A stretch of DNA of 64,000 bases from an uncultured cyanobacterium (lineage in GTDB: Bacteria; Cyanobacteriota; Cyanobacteriia; Cyanobacteriales; Nostocaceae): assembly GCA_903903925.1 (NCBI GenBank), contig CAIVAU010000048.1, positions 1 through 64,000 of the forward strand, in the 5' to 3' direction. A model generated the notes under the pieces. It had not been told where the DNA came from. It saw only the letters and a program-made list of their open reading frames with translations, and did not search any database. Positions within the stretch are counted from its first letter, which is position 1; each line of letters starts with the position of its first letter. The position numbers and the translations under genes are program-made. Shown here in pieces: positions 26,578 through 34,685 of this stretch.

Positions 26578-27879
26578 ATGGAAGAATCCTTGCCCATTAC
26601 CATTTTGATCAGTGCAACAGTTGCTGCTGGTATTGCTGCTCAAGTTTTAGCTGGTTATTTTCACATTTCCAGCATTGTCTTGCTACTTCTATTTGGGATT
26701 CTTCTAGGACGAGATGGTTTCGGTTTTTTAGATCCATCTTTACTGGGGATTGGTTTAGAAGTTGTGGTTTCGCTATCAGTGGCACTGATTTTATTCGAGG
26801 GGGGTTTAAATCTACAGTTAGGAGAGTTAAAAGAGGTTTTTAGTAGTCTTCGCAATCTTGTCACTTTGGGAGTGCTGATTACCTTAACTGGCGCTGGAAT
26901 AGCTGCACACTGGCTGAGTGAATTTCCCTGGTCAATTGCTTTTCTTTATGCCTCTTTAGTAGTTGTGACAGGACCAACAGTGATTAATCCACTCCTCAAA
27001 CAAATTGGTGTAGAAAAAAAAATCTCAACACTTTTAGAAGGGGAAGGTGTTTTTATCGATCCTGTTGGTGCAATTTTGGCTGTGATTGTGCTTCACTTTG
27101 TTTTGAGTGGAAATGTGGAGCCGCTCATTTTAATTAAGGGTCTGGTTTGGCGTTTGGGTATAGGCGTAGTTATTGGTATAGCTGGAGGCTGTTTACTATC
27201 GCAAATTATCAAACAGGATCAATTTTTATCCCAAGAGTTAAAAAATCTAGTCGTTTTAGCTAGTGTCTGGGGTTTATTTAGTTTTGCACAGGTGTTACGC
27301 AGTGAATCTGGTCTAGTCGTTGCTGTATTTATGGGGATAGTTTTAAGAGCTAATAACCTGCCTTCGGAGGCTTTGCTACGTCGATTTAACCAACAGTTGA
27401 GCATTTTAGCTAATTCGGTTTTGTTCATTCTGTTAGCAGCAGATTTATCAATTGCCAGTGTTTTCGCTTTAGGTTGGGGTAGTGTTCTGACAGTTCTAGT
27501 GCTGATGCTGATAGTGCGTCCTATTAACATTTTCGTATCTACCTGGAATCAAGATTTAAACTGGCAAGAGCAGTTATTTTTATCTTGGGTTGCTCCTCGT
27601 GGAATTGTAGCTGCTTCTTTAGCTTCTGTGTTTGCAGTCTCACTTACAAAACAGGGTATCAATGGCGGTGATTCAATTAAAGCCTTAGTATTTTTGACAA
27701 TAATAATGACAGTTTTTTTCCAAGGATTGACGGCTGGTTGGGTCGCCAGTCTGCTTGATTTACGTTTAGTAGATCAAATAGATCAAGATTGTTTGCAAGC
27801 AACTAATGATGATGATGATGTCAATAGCCAAAAAGATGTAACCAAAAACAGCTTTACTTCTGAGTTGATTGAGTCGTAG
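26578..27879 (+). CDS. Cation:proton antiporter (CPA1/NhaP-type)
   Basis: 433 aa from ATG 26578; the frame is open from a TTG at 26548, but MEESLPITILIS is the natural N-terminus. About twelve hydrophobic helices. Characteristic segments: LLFGILLGRDGFGF, VSLSVALILFEGGLNLQ, VVVTGPTVINPLL and GEGVFIDPVGAILAV; SWVAPRGIVAASLASVFAV follows. It probably exchanges Na+ or K+ for H+ across the membrane and would use the gradient made by the adjacent proton ATPase (inference). AT-rich codon use unlike the ATPase, so of separate origin. Confidence 0.9.
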   Translation: MEESLPITILISATVAAGIAAQVLAGYFHISSIVLLLLFGILLGRDGFGFLDPSLLGIGLEVVVSLSVALILFEGGLNLQLGELKEVFSSLRNLVTLGVLITLTGAGIAAHWLSEFPWSIAFLYASLVVVTGPTVINPLLKQIGVEKKISTLLEGEGVFIDPVGAILAVIVLHFVLSGNVEPLILIKGLVWRLGIGVVIGIAGGCLLSQIIKQDQFLSQELKNLVVLASVWGLFSFAQVLRSESGLVVAVFMGIVLRANNLPSEALLRRFNQQLSILANSVLFILLAADLSIASVFALGWGSVLTVLVLMLIVRPINIFVSTWNQDLNWQEQLFLSWVAPRGIVAASLASVFAVSLTKQGINGGDSIKALVFLTIIMTVFFQGLTAGWVASLLDLRLVDQIDQDCLQATNDDDDVNSQKDVTKNSFTSELIES

Positions 27880-27898
27880 CTAAATTTTTTTACAAAGA

Positions 27899-27931
27899 TT
27901 GATTCTTGCGTAATAGCAAGAATCTATTTTC
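27899..27931 (+). terminator. Probable rho-independent terminator after the antiporter
   Basis: GATTCTTGC GTAATA GCAAGAATC is a perfect 9-bp hairpin followed by TATTTT. It lies 20 bp after the antiporter stop. The remaining interval up to 28227 has no gene; GGGATGCTCCC at 28099-28109 is one end of the MITE family seen at 15444-15555. Confidence 0.75.
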
Positions 27932-28227
27932 GCGTTTCCAAACCGTTTCCATTAGTTCAACTTCCGAAGAAGTTTAAAGATTAACATCGGTGACGTTGTT
28001 CAAAGCTCAGTCGGAACGTTTCCATTAATGAATTAAAATGGTTCTATGCAAAAGTTCGCTATTGAGATTATTTTTCTCTTTGGGTATTTAAAAAAAATGG
28101 GATGCTCCCGAATCAATTCGGATGCATGTATCCTAGTCTTCAACATCTCGGTTTATTCTTTAAAAGTGGAAAAAGCAGGGAGAAATTGGGGCTAAATCCA
28201 AGACTCTGTATCACAAGCAACGCAAAA

Positions 28228-28701
28228 TTATTTATGACTCGTTTGGGGTAGTGAGTTTTGAAGCTTTTTGAGGTGATTTAAAGCATCTTGGTAATTATCT
28301 TGCTCTCCTTGAGATTGAAAAATATCCACGGCTTTTTTCAAATCTGCAATTGCTCCATTTTTGTCTCCTAGTTTACTACGAACTTCCCCTCGATTGTAAT
28401 AGGCAGCAGCATTGTGAGGATTGAGTTGCAGAGCTTGGGTATAAGCTGTCATTGCTTCTACGTAATTTCCCCCCCCGAAATACGAATTGCCCAGACTTAA
28501 GAAGAAAAGCGATAGGTCTGGTTGAGGAGAAATGACTTGAGTTTTCTGTTCATTGACTCCGTTCAATTCATCAAAACGTGCCCGATCTCTGATAGTTTTT
28601 GGTATTTGGGCATGAACAAGAAAGGTGATTGCGCTTAATGGAGTAGCGATGACAAGGCTCGTAATAGCTCTAAAGATGAATTTCATGGCTTTGATCCTCA
28701 A
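28228..28701 (-). CDS. Secreted TPR-repeat protein
   Basis: 157 aa. Signal peptide ending near LVHAQ (residue ~32), then at least two tetratricopeptide units: LFFLSLGNSYFGGGNYVEAMTAYTQALQLNP and HNAAAYYNRGEVRSKLGDKNGAIADLKKAVDI. TPRs bind partner proteins; this one would act in the periplasm. It is divergent from arsR. Specific role unknown. Confidence 0.75.
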   Translation of the reverse strand: MRIKAMKFIFRAITSLVIATPLSAITFLVHAQIPKTIRDRARFDELNGVNEQKTQVISPQPDLSLFFLSLGNSYFGGGNYVEAMTAYTQALQLNPHNAAAYYNRGEVRSKLGDKNGAIADLKKAVDIFQSQGEQDNYQDALNHLKKLQNSLPQTSHK

Positions 28702-28862
28702 AAAGTTATGGAATGGAAAGTTGGAGATGAATAGTTTTACTTAAAGAAGAATTTAGGAGTCAGAATAAAGGAGCCACAATCAATGAGTCAATTCGTTGAG
28801 TATCACCAAATTTATAATTTGTGAAGGTGTTAAACTACATTTATCCGCTTCAAGAAAATTTG

Positions 28863-29189
28863 ATGGTTTTCTCCAACACACTCTCACCGGATATTATTGC
28901 TGCTGGCTTCCATGCCCTGTCTGACCCACTGCGGATTCAAGTCATAGATTTGTTGCGTTCTCAAGAACTGTGCGTGTGTGACTTATGCGGACACTTGGGA
29001 ACCACCCAGTCTAAACTATCTTTTCACCTCAAGACCCTAAAGTCAGCAGGTTTACTTCGCTCTCGACAGGATGGGCGCTGGATTTACTACAGTCTCAATC
29101 TACCTCAGTTTGTCGCTTTAGAACAGTACTTAGCAGAGTTTCGCCGCTTTAGTCCGATATTGCCTGCTCCTCCCTGTCAAGACGCTTAA
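28863..29189 (+). CDS. arsR: ArsR family arsenite-responsive repressor
   Basis: 108 aa from ATG 28863 (MVFSNTLSP). Winged-helix ArsR fold: DPLRIQVIDLLRSQELCVCDLCGHLGTTQSKLSFHLKTLKSAGLL. Cys37, Cys39 and Cys42 (ELCVCDLC) form the usual arsenite/antimonite sensor at the recognition region. First gene of the arsR-acr3-arsC cluster, presumably its repressor. Confidence 0.92.
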   Translation: MVFSNTLSPDIIAAGFHALSDPLRIQVIDLLRSQELCVCDLCGHLGTTQSKLSFHLKTLKSAGLLRSRQDGRWIYYSLNLPQFVALEQYLAEFRRFSPILPAPPCQDA

Positions 29190-29258
29190 TGATTTGTCAG
29201 CAACCCTCAGATTGAATCCGGAATCTGGCGTTACCGTCCGTCAGCTTCTACTTGACAA

Positions 29259-29306
29259 ATCAATTTTTTTTGAAATAATAGAAATATATCAACTTTTTTT
29301 GAAATA
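29259..29306. promoter_or_regulatory. Tandem putative ArsR operators upstream of acr3
   Basis: Two near-identical boxes, ATCAATTTTTTTTGAAATA (29259-29277) and ATCAACTTTTTTTGAAATA (29288-29306), are spaced 29 bp apart. Each fits ATCAA-N6-TTGAA, close to the imperfect dyads bound by ArsR-type repressors. They sit between arsR and acr3, about 130 bp before acr3. Confidence 0.6.
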
Positions 29307-29437
29307 ACTGCTCTTTTTTTGCCAACCGAGTATCTTTATACATAGTTCAAACAAAAAACGTGTAAGTATTGCGAAATTTCACTACCTAATGAGCGTAATC
29401 CATTGATAGCAAGAGCCCGTGGTAAGCGGAATAAGTC

Positions 29438-30505
29438 ATGAAGACAAAAACTATCTCCAAACAACTTTCTTTTCTGGATCGCTACCTGACTTTGTGGATT
29501 TTTCTAGCAATGGCTATCGGGGTTGGGCTGGGCTACTTTCTTCCGGGAACAGAAAGGTTTATCAACCAGTTTCAGGTGGGAACGACAAATATACCAATAG
29601 CCATTGGCTTGATTTTGATGATGTACCCACCCCTTGCCAAGGTGCGATACGAAGAGTTAGGGGATGTGTTTCGTAACGGCAAGATTCTTAGTCTATCGCT
29701 ACTTCAGAATTGGATTATTGGACCAATTCTGATGTTTGTGCTAGCAATTACCTTGCTGCGTGACTACCCAGAATATATGGTGGGGTTGATCTTAATTGGA
29801 TTAGCTCGGTGTATTGCAATGGTTGTCGTGTGGAGTGACCTAGCGCGGGGGAACAGTGAATATACGGCTGGGTTGGTTGCCTTCAACAGCATCTTCCAAG
29901 TCATCTTTTACAGTCCCTATGCCTGGTTCTTCATCAGCGTTTTACCGCCGTTGTTTGGTTTGAAAGCAAGTGTCGTCAATGTCAGCATTGCGGAGATTGC
30001 CAAAAGTGTTTTCATCTATCTTGGTATTCCCTTTTTAGCTGGCTATTTCACTCGCTTCTTTCTAGTAAAAGCGAAGAGCAAACGCTGGTATCATGAGGAA
30101 TTTGTCCCGAAAATTAGCCCCATCACGCTGATTGCCTTGTTGTTTACGATCATCGTGATGTTCAGCTTGAAAGGGAATTTGATTGTTCAGATTCCCTTGG
30201 ATGTGGTTCGGATTGCCATCCCACTGATCATCTACTTTATGGTGATGTTTTTGGTCAGCTTCTATATGGCGTGGCGCATCAAGGCAGACTATTCCATAGC
30301 AGCAAGTGTAGCATTTACTGCCGCAGGCAATAATTTTGAGTTGGCGATCGCTGTTGCGGTTGCTGTGTTCGGCATTAATTCCGGTGCAGCATTTGCTGCT
30401 GTCGTTGGTCCCCTGGTAGAAGTACCAGTCTTGATTAGCTTAGTGAATGTTGCCTTTTGGTTAGAGAGACGCTATTTCCCAGCGTCCAAATCAGAAGCGT
30501 TGTAG
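29438..30505 (+). CDS. acr3: ACR3-family arsenite efflux permease
   Basis: 355 aa with ten hydrophobic helices. Family motifs: [22 protein letters not shown] in the N-terminal part, [20 protein letters not shown] with the essential Cys, and [20 protein letters not shown] near the C-terminus. Exports arsenite using the membrane potential. It is 248 bp after arsR with its own operator region and 31 bp before arsC. Confidence 0.95.
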   Translation: MKTKTISKQLSFLDRYLTLWIFLAMAIGVGLGYFLPGTERFINQFQVGTTNIPIAIGLILMMYPPLAKVRYEELGDVFRNGKILSLSLLQNWIIGPILMFVLAITLLRDYPEYMVGLILIGLARCIAMVVVWSDLARGNSEYTAGLVAFNSIFQVIFYSPYAWFFISVLPPLFGLKASVVNVSIAEIAKSVFIYLGIPFLAGYFTRFFLVKAKSKRWYHEEFVPKISPITLIALLFTIIVMFSLKGNLIVQIPLDVVRIAIPLIIYFMVMFLVSFYMAWRIKADYSIAASVAFTAAGNNFELAIAVAVAVFGINSGAAFAAVVGPLVEVPVLISLVNVAFWLERRYFPASKSEAL

Positions 30506-30536
30506 TGAAGTAAAACATCAATAAAGGATCTAAACC

Positions 30537-30968
30537 ATGAAACGTGTGATGTTTGTCTGCAAAAAGAATTCTGCTCGTTCTCAAATGGCAGAAGGCTTTG
30601 CCAAAACACTTGGCTTAGACTTACTTTTAGTAACAAGTTCGGGATTAGAAGCAAGCCAAGTAAATCCAGGCGCGATTGCCGCCATGCAAGCGGTTGGCAT
30701 TGACATTAGTCATCAGACTTCAAAAGCCCTGGCAGATTTTAAGCCGGAGGATTTTGATATTGTTATTTCCTTATGTGGTTGCGGCGTAAATCTTCCGCCG
30801 GAGTGGGTAACTCGTGAGGTATTTGAAGACTGGCAGTTAGATGATCCAGCCGAACAGCCAGAAATCTTTCCCAGAGTGCGCGATGAGGTTAAAGAGCGAG
30901 TCAATCGGCTGATTGAGTCTCTCCAGCTAGAATTTGTTAAATTTAGCTATCGTTCTTGTCAGTGCTAA
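30537..30968 (+). CDS. arsC: Arsenate reductase, LMW phosphatase fold
   Basis: 143 aa. Reduces arsenate to arsenite, the Acr3 substrate. Active-site loop VCKKNSARSQMAEG with Cys8, and the redox pair Cys80 and Cys82 in SLCGCGVNLPPEW; this Cys8/Cys80/Cys82 pattern matches the glutathione/glutaredoxin-dependent cyanobacterial ArsC. Its 3' end runs into a 34-bp repeat (30967-31000). Confidence 0.93.
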   Translation: MKRVMFVCKKNSARSQMAEGFAKTLGLDLLLVTSSGLEASQVNPGAIAAMQAVGIDISHQTSKALADFKPEDFDIVISLCGCGVNLPPEWVTREVFEDWQLDDPAEQPEIFPRVRDEVKERVNRLIESLQLEFVKFSYRSCQC

Positions 30969-31035
30969 AAAGATTTAGATGTATCTAAACGAATTCACTA
31001 AAAGTATAGGAATAAATATATAAACGGCGATAACG

Positions 31036-31401
31036 CTACATATTGTGAGGCGGGACTCTGGGTATGGGAGCGGGGCAGTAATCAGAGCAAGTAAGTGCTT
31101 GTTTGGTTAAAACAATAGAAGGATTTACCGCACAATTAAGATAATGGTTATGTTGAAAATATCTACAGTTTCTACAGGGAACTTGCGGGCGACAGTTGTA
31201 AGTTAATTTGCGATTGAGTATAAATTTCCAGACACGTGGTAGAAAAATAAAAACGGCTATTGCCCAAACAATTATTAAGGAAACAGAAGCAACAGCCTGT
31301 GGTGCATGGAGTCTAATTCCAAGTTGTGGTTGTGTTGTCTCATTCGTTCTCAGAACAACTTTAGCTGTTATTAGGGATTTTGGTTGAAATGTTGTCATCA
31401 T
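31036..31401 (-). CDS. Membrane protein with C-terminal four-Cys motif (paralogue B)
   Basis: 121 aa from the paired ATG codons at 31401/31398. One helix (SLIIVWAIAVFIFLPRVW) and the motif CRNCRYF(x4)YLNCAVNPSIVLT(x5)TCSDYC mirror paralogue A at 3721-4122. Its first residues, MMTTFQPKS, are identical to those of the unrelated His-rich protein at 32321-32710, because the start region itself is duplicated DNA. The last codons (PPHNM) are read from the dispersed repeat at 31017-31050. Confidence 0.7.
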   Translation of the reverse strand: MMTTFQPKSLITAKVVLRTNETTQPQLGIRLHAPQAVASVSLIIVWAIAVFIFLPRVWKFILNRKLTYNCRPQVPCRNCRYFQHNHYLNCAVNPSIVLTKQALTCSDYCPAPIPRVPPHNM

Positions 31402-31475
31402 GAACCTTAAAAGTTTAAGTCCTCCACCAAAATCTTGATTTGGTGGTTCTCGTAAGAATTGGGTTTTAGTCCCCA

Positions 31476-31570
31476 TCTAAACGAAATATAAGTGCATTCT
31501 TCGATGGTTACAAATTCTGCGTAATCTAACCTCTGCCTTTTGAATGTTTTAATAAAAACTATACAATCCA
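31476..31570 (-). promoter_or_regulatory. Control-region copy upstream of paralogue B
   Basis: On the minus strand, CATTCAAAAGGCAGAGGTTA continues as GATTACGCAGAATTTGTAAC, closely matching the block before pstB (52510-52560) and, in part, that of the universal stress gene. The plus strand shows the other arm (CTTTTGAATGTTTTAATAA...ACTATAC). 31571-32022 has no gene; it is AT-rich and includes the second 34-bp repeat. Confidence 0.5.
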
Positions 31571-32022
31571 CACACAATTTTCGTCCTCTAAAAAAAATAA
31601 TTTTTCTGACGAAAAATTCCTATTTATTGCTATTGTCAAGATTTTCAAAGCCAAACTCAGACAATTATATTGCAGTATTTTATTCCCAGATACAACTGTA
31701 ATTATCGAACAATTTGACTGAATGCTTTGCGAATAATCCTAAATTTAATCCTTAGCCAAAAAGATTTAGATGTATCTAAACGAATTCACTATTTTGGATA
31801 AGAAAAAATCAGCCTTTTGGACGATAAAGAAATCGGCCACTGAGGTGATGCAAGTGCAGTTATTTTAGACTATTATTGAAAAATAAATTCAGAAGCAAAA
31901 AATTTAGCGTACCCATTCGCTCAACTCCTTGAGTGGTTTAATCTGCTCAATGGTGCTGAAAATCAAATCAACAATTATTTAACTGACTTAATCCCAGATA
32001 GTTGAACAAAGGAAAATTAGTT

Positions 32023-32178
32023 ATGAAACGAATACTTGCAGGTCTATTAGTTACTTTCCCACTGTTGATTGCTGCCATGCCAGAACAGGCATCAGCATTA
32101 GTAATCGATATTGGTGGTAGACATCATCGTCATCATCATCATCATCATAGGTGGATTCGTGGTCATCATGAACGTTGA
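32023..32178 (+). CDS. Small secreted His-rich peptide
   Basis: 51 aa. Signal peptide MKRILAGLLVTFPLLIAAMP, cleavage after EQASA, then a mature peptide of about 26 residues with GGRHHRHHHHHHRW and HHER. Such peptides bind Zn, Ni or Cu in the periplasm or at the outer membrane. GGAAAATTAG upstream is a moderate ribosome-binding site. Faces the His-rich protein at 32321-32710, suggesting shared metal handling (inference). Confidence 0.6.
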   Translation: MKRILAGLLVTFPLLIAAMPEQASALVIDIGGRHHRHHHHHHRWIRGHHER

Positions 32179-32320
32179 TGAACAAGAGAGGGAAGGGGAA
32201 CCTTCCGCTACTCTAAACCTGGGCAAACTTAAGGATTCAATCCTTAAGGTCAGGGGAACCATTCTTCGCAGCGTTTTTAACGTTGTGCCGAGAATCACCC
32301 AGGTTTTTCTTATTGCTAGA

Positions 32321-32710
32321 TTACCCGATCGCTTTGACGACGGTCACAGGTCCGTGATTGTCGCAGTGGTCGCCGTGCGGGTGGTGCAGGTGACCATCGA
32401 CCAGATAGTCGATATGATCGCCGTGGGGCACCGCCTCGTGTCCACAACCATCTCCATGCACATGTTTCGCGTCATGCCCTTCGCAACGGTGATCGGGCGT
32501 ACAGTTGTCCGGGTTGTTAGCATTCACAGGCAGGACATGGTTTTCAATCTTCCCACCGTTCTGGTAGTGTAGTTGTCCATCATGCAAGTAATCAACGTGA
32601 TCTTCGTGGTGGATGGCTGTATGCCCGCAATTGGGACTGTGCTGATGAGAATGGCCTTCTATGTCGCTTGTTGCTTCGTTAGGGGATTTGGGTTGAAATG
32701 TTGTCATCAT
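32321..32710 (-). CDS. His-rich metal-binding protein with two repeats
   Basis: 129 aa with about 28 His. Two related units: CGHTAIHHEDHVDYLHDGQL and CGHEAVPHGDHIDYLVDGHL, each with CGH, HxDHxDYLxDGxLH. No signal peptide; it is probably a cytoplasmic Zn or Ni buffer, and similar proteins occur next to metal transporters. A GGAGGTTC ribosome-binding site precedes paired ATGs. The 36-bp start region is shared with the gene at 31036-31401. Confidence 0.7.
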   Translation of the reverse strand: MMTTFQPKSPNEATSDIEGHSHQHSPNCGHTAIHHEDHVDYLHDGQLHYQNGGKIENHVLPVNANNPDNCTPDHRCEGHDAKHVHGDGCGHEAVPHGDHIDYLVDGHLHHPHGDHCDNHGPVTVVKAIG

Positions 32711-32916
32711 GAACCTCCAGAAGAATATTAAGGTTAACTAACCGCAATCTTATTTGTCTTTTGTGTTAGGGATTCAGTCTTCCGGGGACTGAGTTACTGC
32801 ACACATCATGGAAAAAAGTGTTTCATAGCTGCCTCTCATAACGCGATTAGGGTGAAAACTGTCAAGAAACATGAGGAGTGGGGAGGGGGCCCAGAGTTCC
32901 CTACTCCCCATTTTTC

Positions 32917-33879
32917 TTAAGAGTGCACAAAGCCCAAGTTCAGTATTTCTTGGGGAGACGCTAGCAAGTCAATTGCCACAAAGAAAATCTTGGCTTGAGA
33001 ATCGAGCAAGAACCGCCATGCTAGGTTGATGCCTACACTGTCACTAAACCAGGGAGTTTGCACTTTACCCATCACTTTAATCTGGGTAAACCCTCCTTCT
33101 TTTGGCTCAGATACTCCCCGTTCAGGTATTAACTTGAGCCCGTAGCATTCTTCACGCATATAGGCGAGGATGGATTCGTGACCGACTATCGGTTCTTTCC
33201 AAGGGGGTTGCAGGGCACCGTCTTCGGCAAATAAAGCTACAGCTGCTTGGAAGTCAAAGGCGTTCATATTCTCCATGTAGCTCTCTACCGTCAAGTTGTT
33301 GATGCCCTCAATGCTAATCCTAGTTCGGGGTGTGAGATTTTGAGGTGGAACTACAGGTTCTTTGACCTTTTGAGTGCTAACGGCTGAGGTATACCCCATA
33401 TTGATGACAATATCCTGTAAGACAGCGAGTTGCTGACCCCCTTCAAGTTGACGGATAGCTTCAAGCACACTTGATGCCTTCGCAGACAGTTGATAGCCGG
33501 GTGGAATGGGAGCAACGATTCCCTCCTTCATCCACTCGCTTAGCTGATACCAGAAGCCCAACTTGACATTCGTGCCGAAATACGAATAGGTACGGCAGAT
33601 ATCTGTGTCAGTATGGTTAACCAGATCGCACATCACTTGCGTTTGCTCCACAGCAGGCATCTGCTTGATCTGAGTCAGAGTTTTTTCTGCAAAGATGATG
33701 TTGACTACCTGCATAGCAGCAGGAGTGATTGTAACTCCTATGGAGGTATAGGCAAACCAAAGTAAAGCCAACTGATCCTCAGCACTGAGTTGATGGAATG
33801 ACTCAACGGTAGTGGGAACCGCACTCGCAACTTGAGTGTCAGGGAAAATGGAGCGTGCAGAGTCTATAGTATATGACAT
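32917..33879 (-). CDS. ocp: Orange carotenoid protein
   Basis: Blue-light photoreceptor that quenches phycobilisomes. 320 aa: helical N-domain (residues ~18-165) and NTF2-like C-domain (~195-315) with linker EPVVPPQ. Carotenoid-binding Tyr44 (FAYTSIG), Trp110 (GFWYQL), the ESYMENMN Tyr, and KVQTPWF Trp are kept. Position 155, which is Arg in the well-studied Synechocystis protein and pairs with Glu244, is Gln here (LAVLQD). No recovery-protein gene is adjacent. Probably one of several OCP paralogues. Confidence 0.93.
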   Translation of the reverse strand: MSYTIDSARSIFPDTQVASAVPTTVESFHQLSAEDQLALLWFAYTSIGVTITPAAMQVVNIIFAEKTLTQIKQMPAVEQTQVMCDLVNHTDTDICRTYSYFGTNVKLGFWYQLSEWMKEGIVAPIPPGYQLSAKASSVLEAIRQLEGGQQLAVLQDIVINMGYTSAVSTQKVKEPVVPPQNLTPRTRISIEGINNLTVESYMENMNAFDFQAAVALFAEDGALQPPWKEPIVGHESILAYMREECYGLKLIPERGVSEPKEGGFTQIKVMGKVQTPWFSDSVGINLAWRFLLDSQAKIFFVAIDLLASPQEILNLGFVHS

Positions 33880-33944
33880 TTTTTGTTCATCTCCGGAACG
33901 TGTAGGACATTAATTTGTGAGTAGAGTTTCAAAAACGGTGATGT

Positions 33945-34465
33945 TTATTTACTAGGAAATGTGGCAGATAACTGCTTTTCAAGGCTGAGTTCTCCATGTT
34001 TGGAGGCATGACCCAAAATGCTTTGAGCGATCGCATAGGAGGACTGTCGGCAAATTGCTAAACAGGTAAGCACACCAATAAACTCATCAAGATCCAGGGG
34101 TTTGGTAAACCACAGATCAAACCCTGCCCCAAGACCACGTAAACGCATCTTTTCACTGACATAGCCTGTTACAGCAATGGCTAGCACGACCTCCCCTCCC
34201 TCTCCCGCGTTGGTTCTCAGTTGGTGAATCAGGGAATAGCCATCCTCGTTTGGCAAAGCAATGTCACTCACCAGGACATCAGGTTGCCATTGCACAAAGA
34301 TTTCTAGACCTTTCTGGACAGAGGATGCTGCTTGCACCTCCACACCATAGGTAGCAGCAGCGTGATCAAATAGCTGAAATCGACATTATCGTCTACAACG
34401 AGTACTCGCAGACCTTGGAGGGATTGAAGATTCGTAGCAAAAGGAAATCTATTACTTAAACACAT
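33945..34465 (-). pseudogene. Response-regulator receiver domain with frameshift
   Basis: The 3' part (33945-34343) encodes EVQAASSVQKGLEIF...DVLVSDIALPNEDGYSLI...FTKPLDLDEFIG, a CheY-like receiver with phospho-acceptor Asp. The N-terminal part is present upstream in another frame: from ATG 34465, LRVLVVDDNVDFSY carries the acidic pocket. One missing base near 34375 separates them. Either a real frameshift or a base-call error; if corrected the gene encodes a stand-alone receiver of about 173 aa. Confidence 0.7.
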
Positions 34466-34558
34466 CTTAGCCCCAATCGTGAGATCACGTAAAATAGTGG
34501 GAAAAGAGGGTTAACCAAGTACAAGGGGGGTAACCGACGTTTTCTTGATTTCCTTACA

Positions 34559-34625
34559 GCATGACAGGGTGCTGTTTCATTTATCGGGTTATTTGGTTGA
34601 CTACGATATAAAAATTTAAAAAAAA
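34559..34625 (-). promoter_or_regulatory. Control-region variant upstream of the response regulator
   Basis: On the minus strand, CTGTCATGCT (34568-34559) is preceded at 12-bp steps by TGAAACA and TAACCCG. The whole ~65 bp is nearly identical to 36945-37012 before the MMPL gene and similar to 60226-60275. It ends 93 bp before the response-regulator ATG. Confidence 0.6.
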
Positions 34626-34685
34626 GATAGATATTTCTTGGTTATTAACAGCAGCGCCAACTGAATCTCATCGTTGCCGGGGCGA

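Larger units (their letters stand above)
30967..31791. repeat. 34-bp direct repeats flanking the Cys-motif membrane gene
   Basis: AAAAAGATTTAGATGTATCT followed by AAACGAATTCACTA occurs identically at 30967-31000 and 31758-31791, bracketing the gene at 31036-31401 and its control region. The core TTTAGATGTATCTAAA is an imperfect palindrome. The arrangement looks like a segment inserted or duplicated between direct repeats. A separate dispersed block (TATATAAAC-GGCGATAACGCTACA-TATTGTGAGG) covers 31017-31050 and recurs at 38425-38460. Confidence 0.75.

Noticed and set aside
28821..28862. GTG start for arsR
   Set aside because: ATG 28863 gives the usual ArsR N-terminus; the extra 14 residues have no counterpart.
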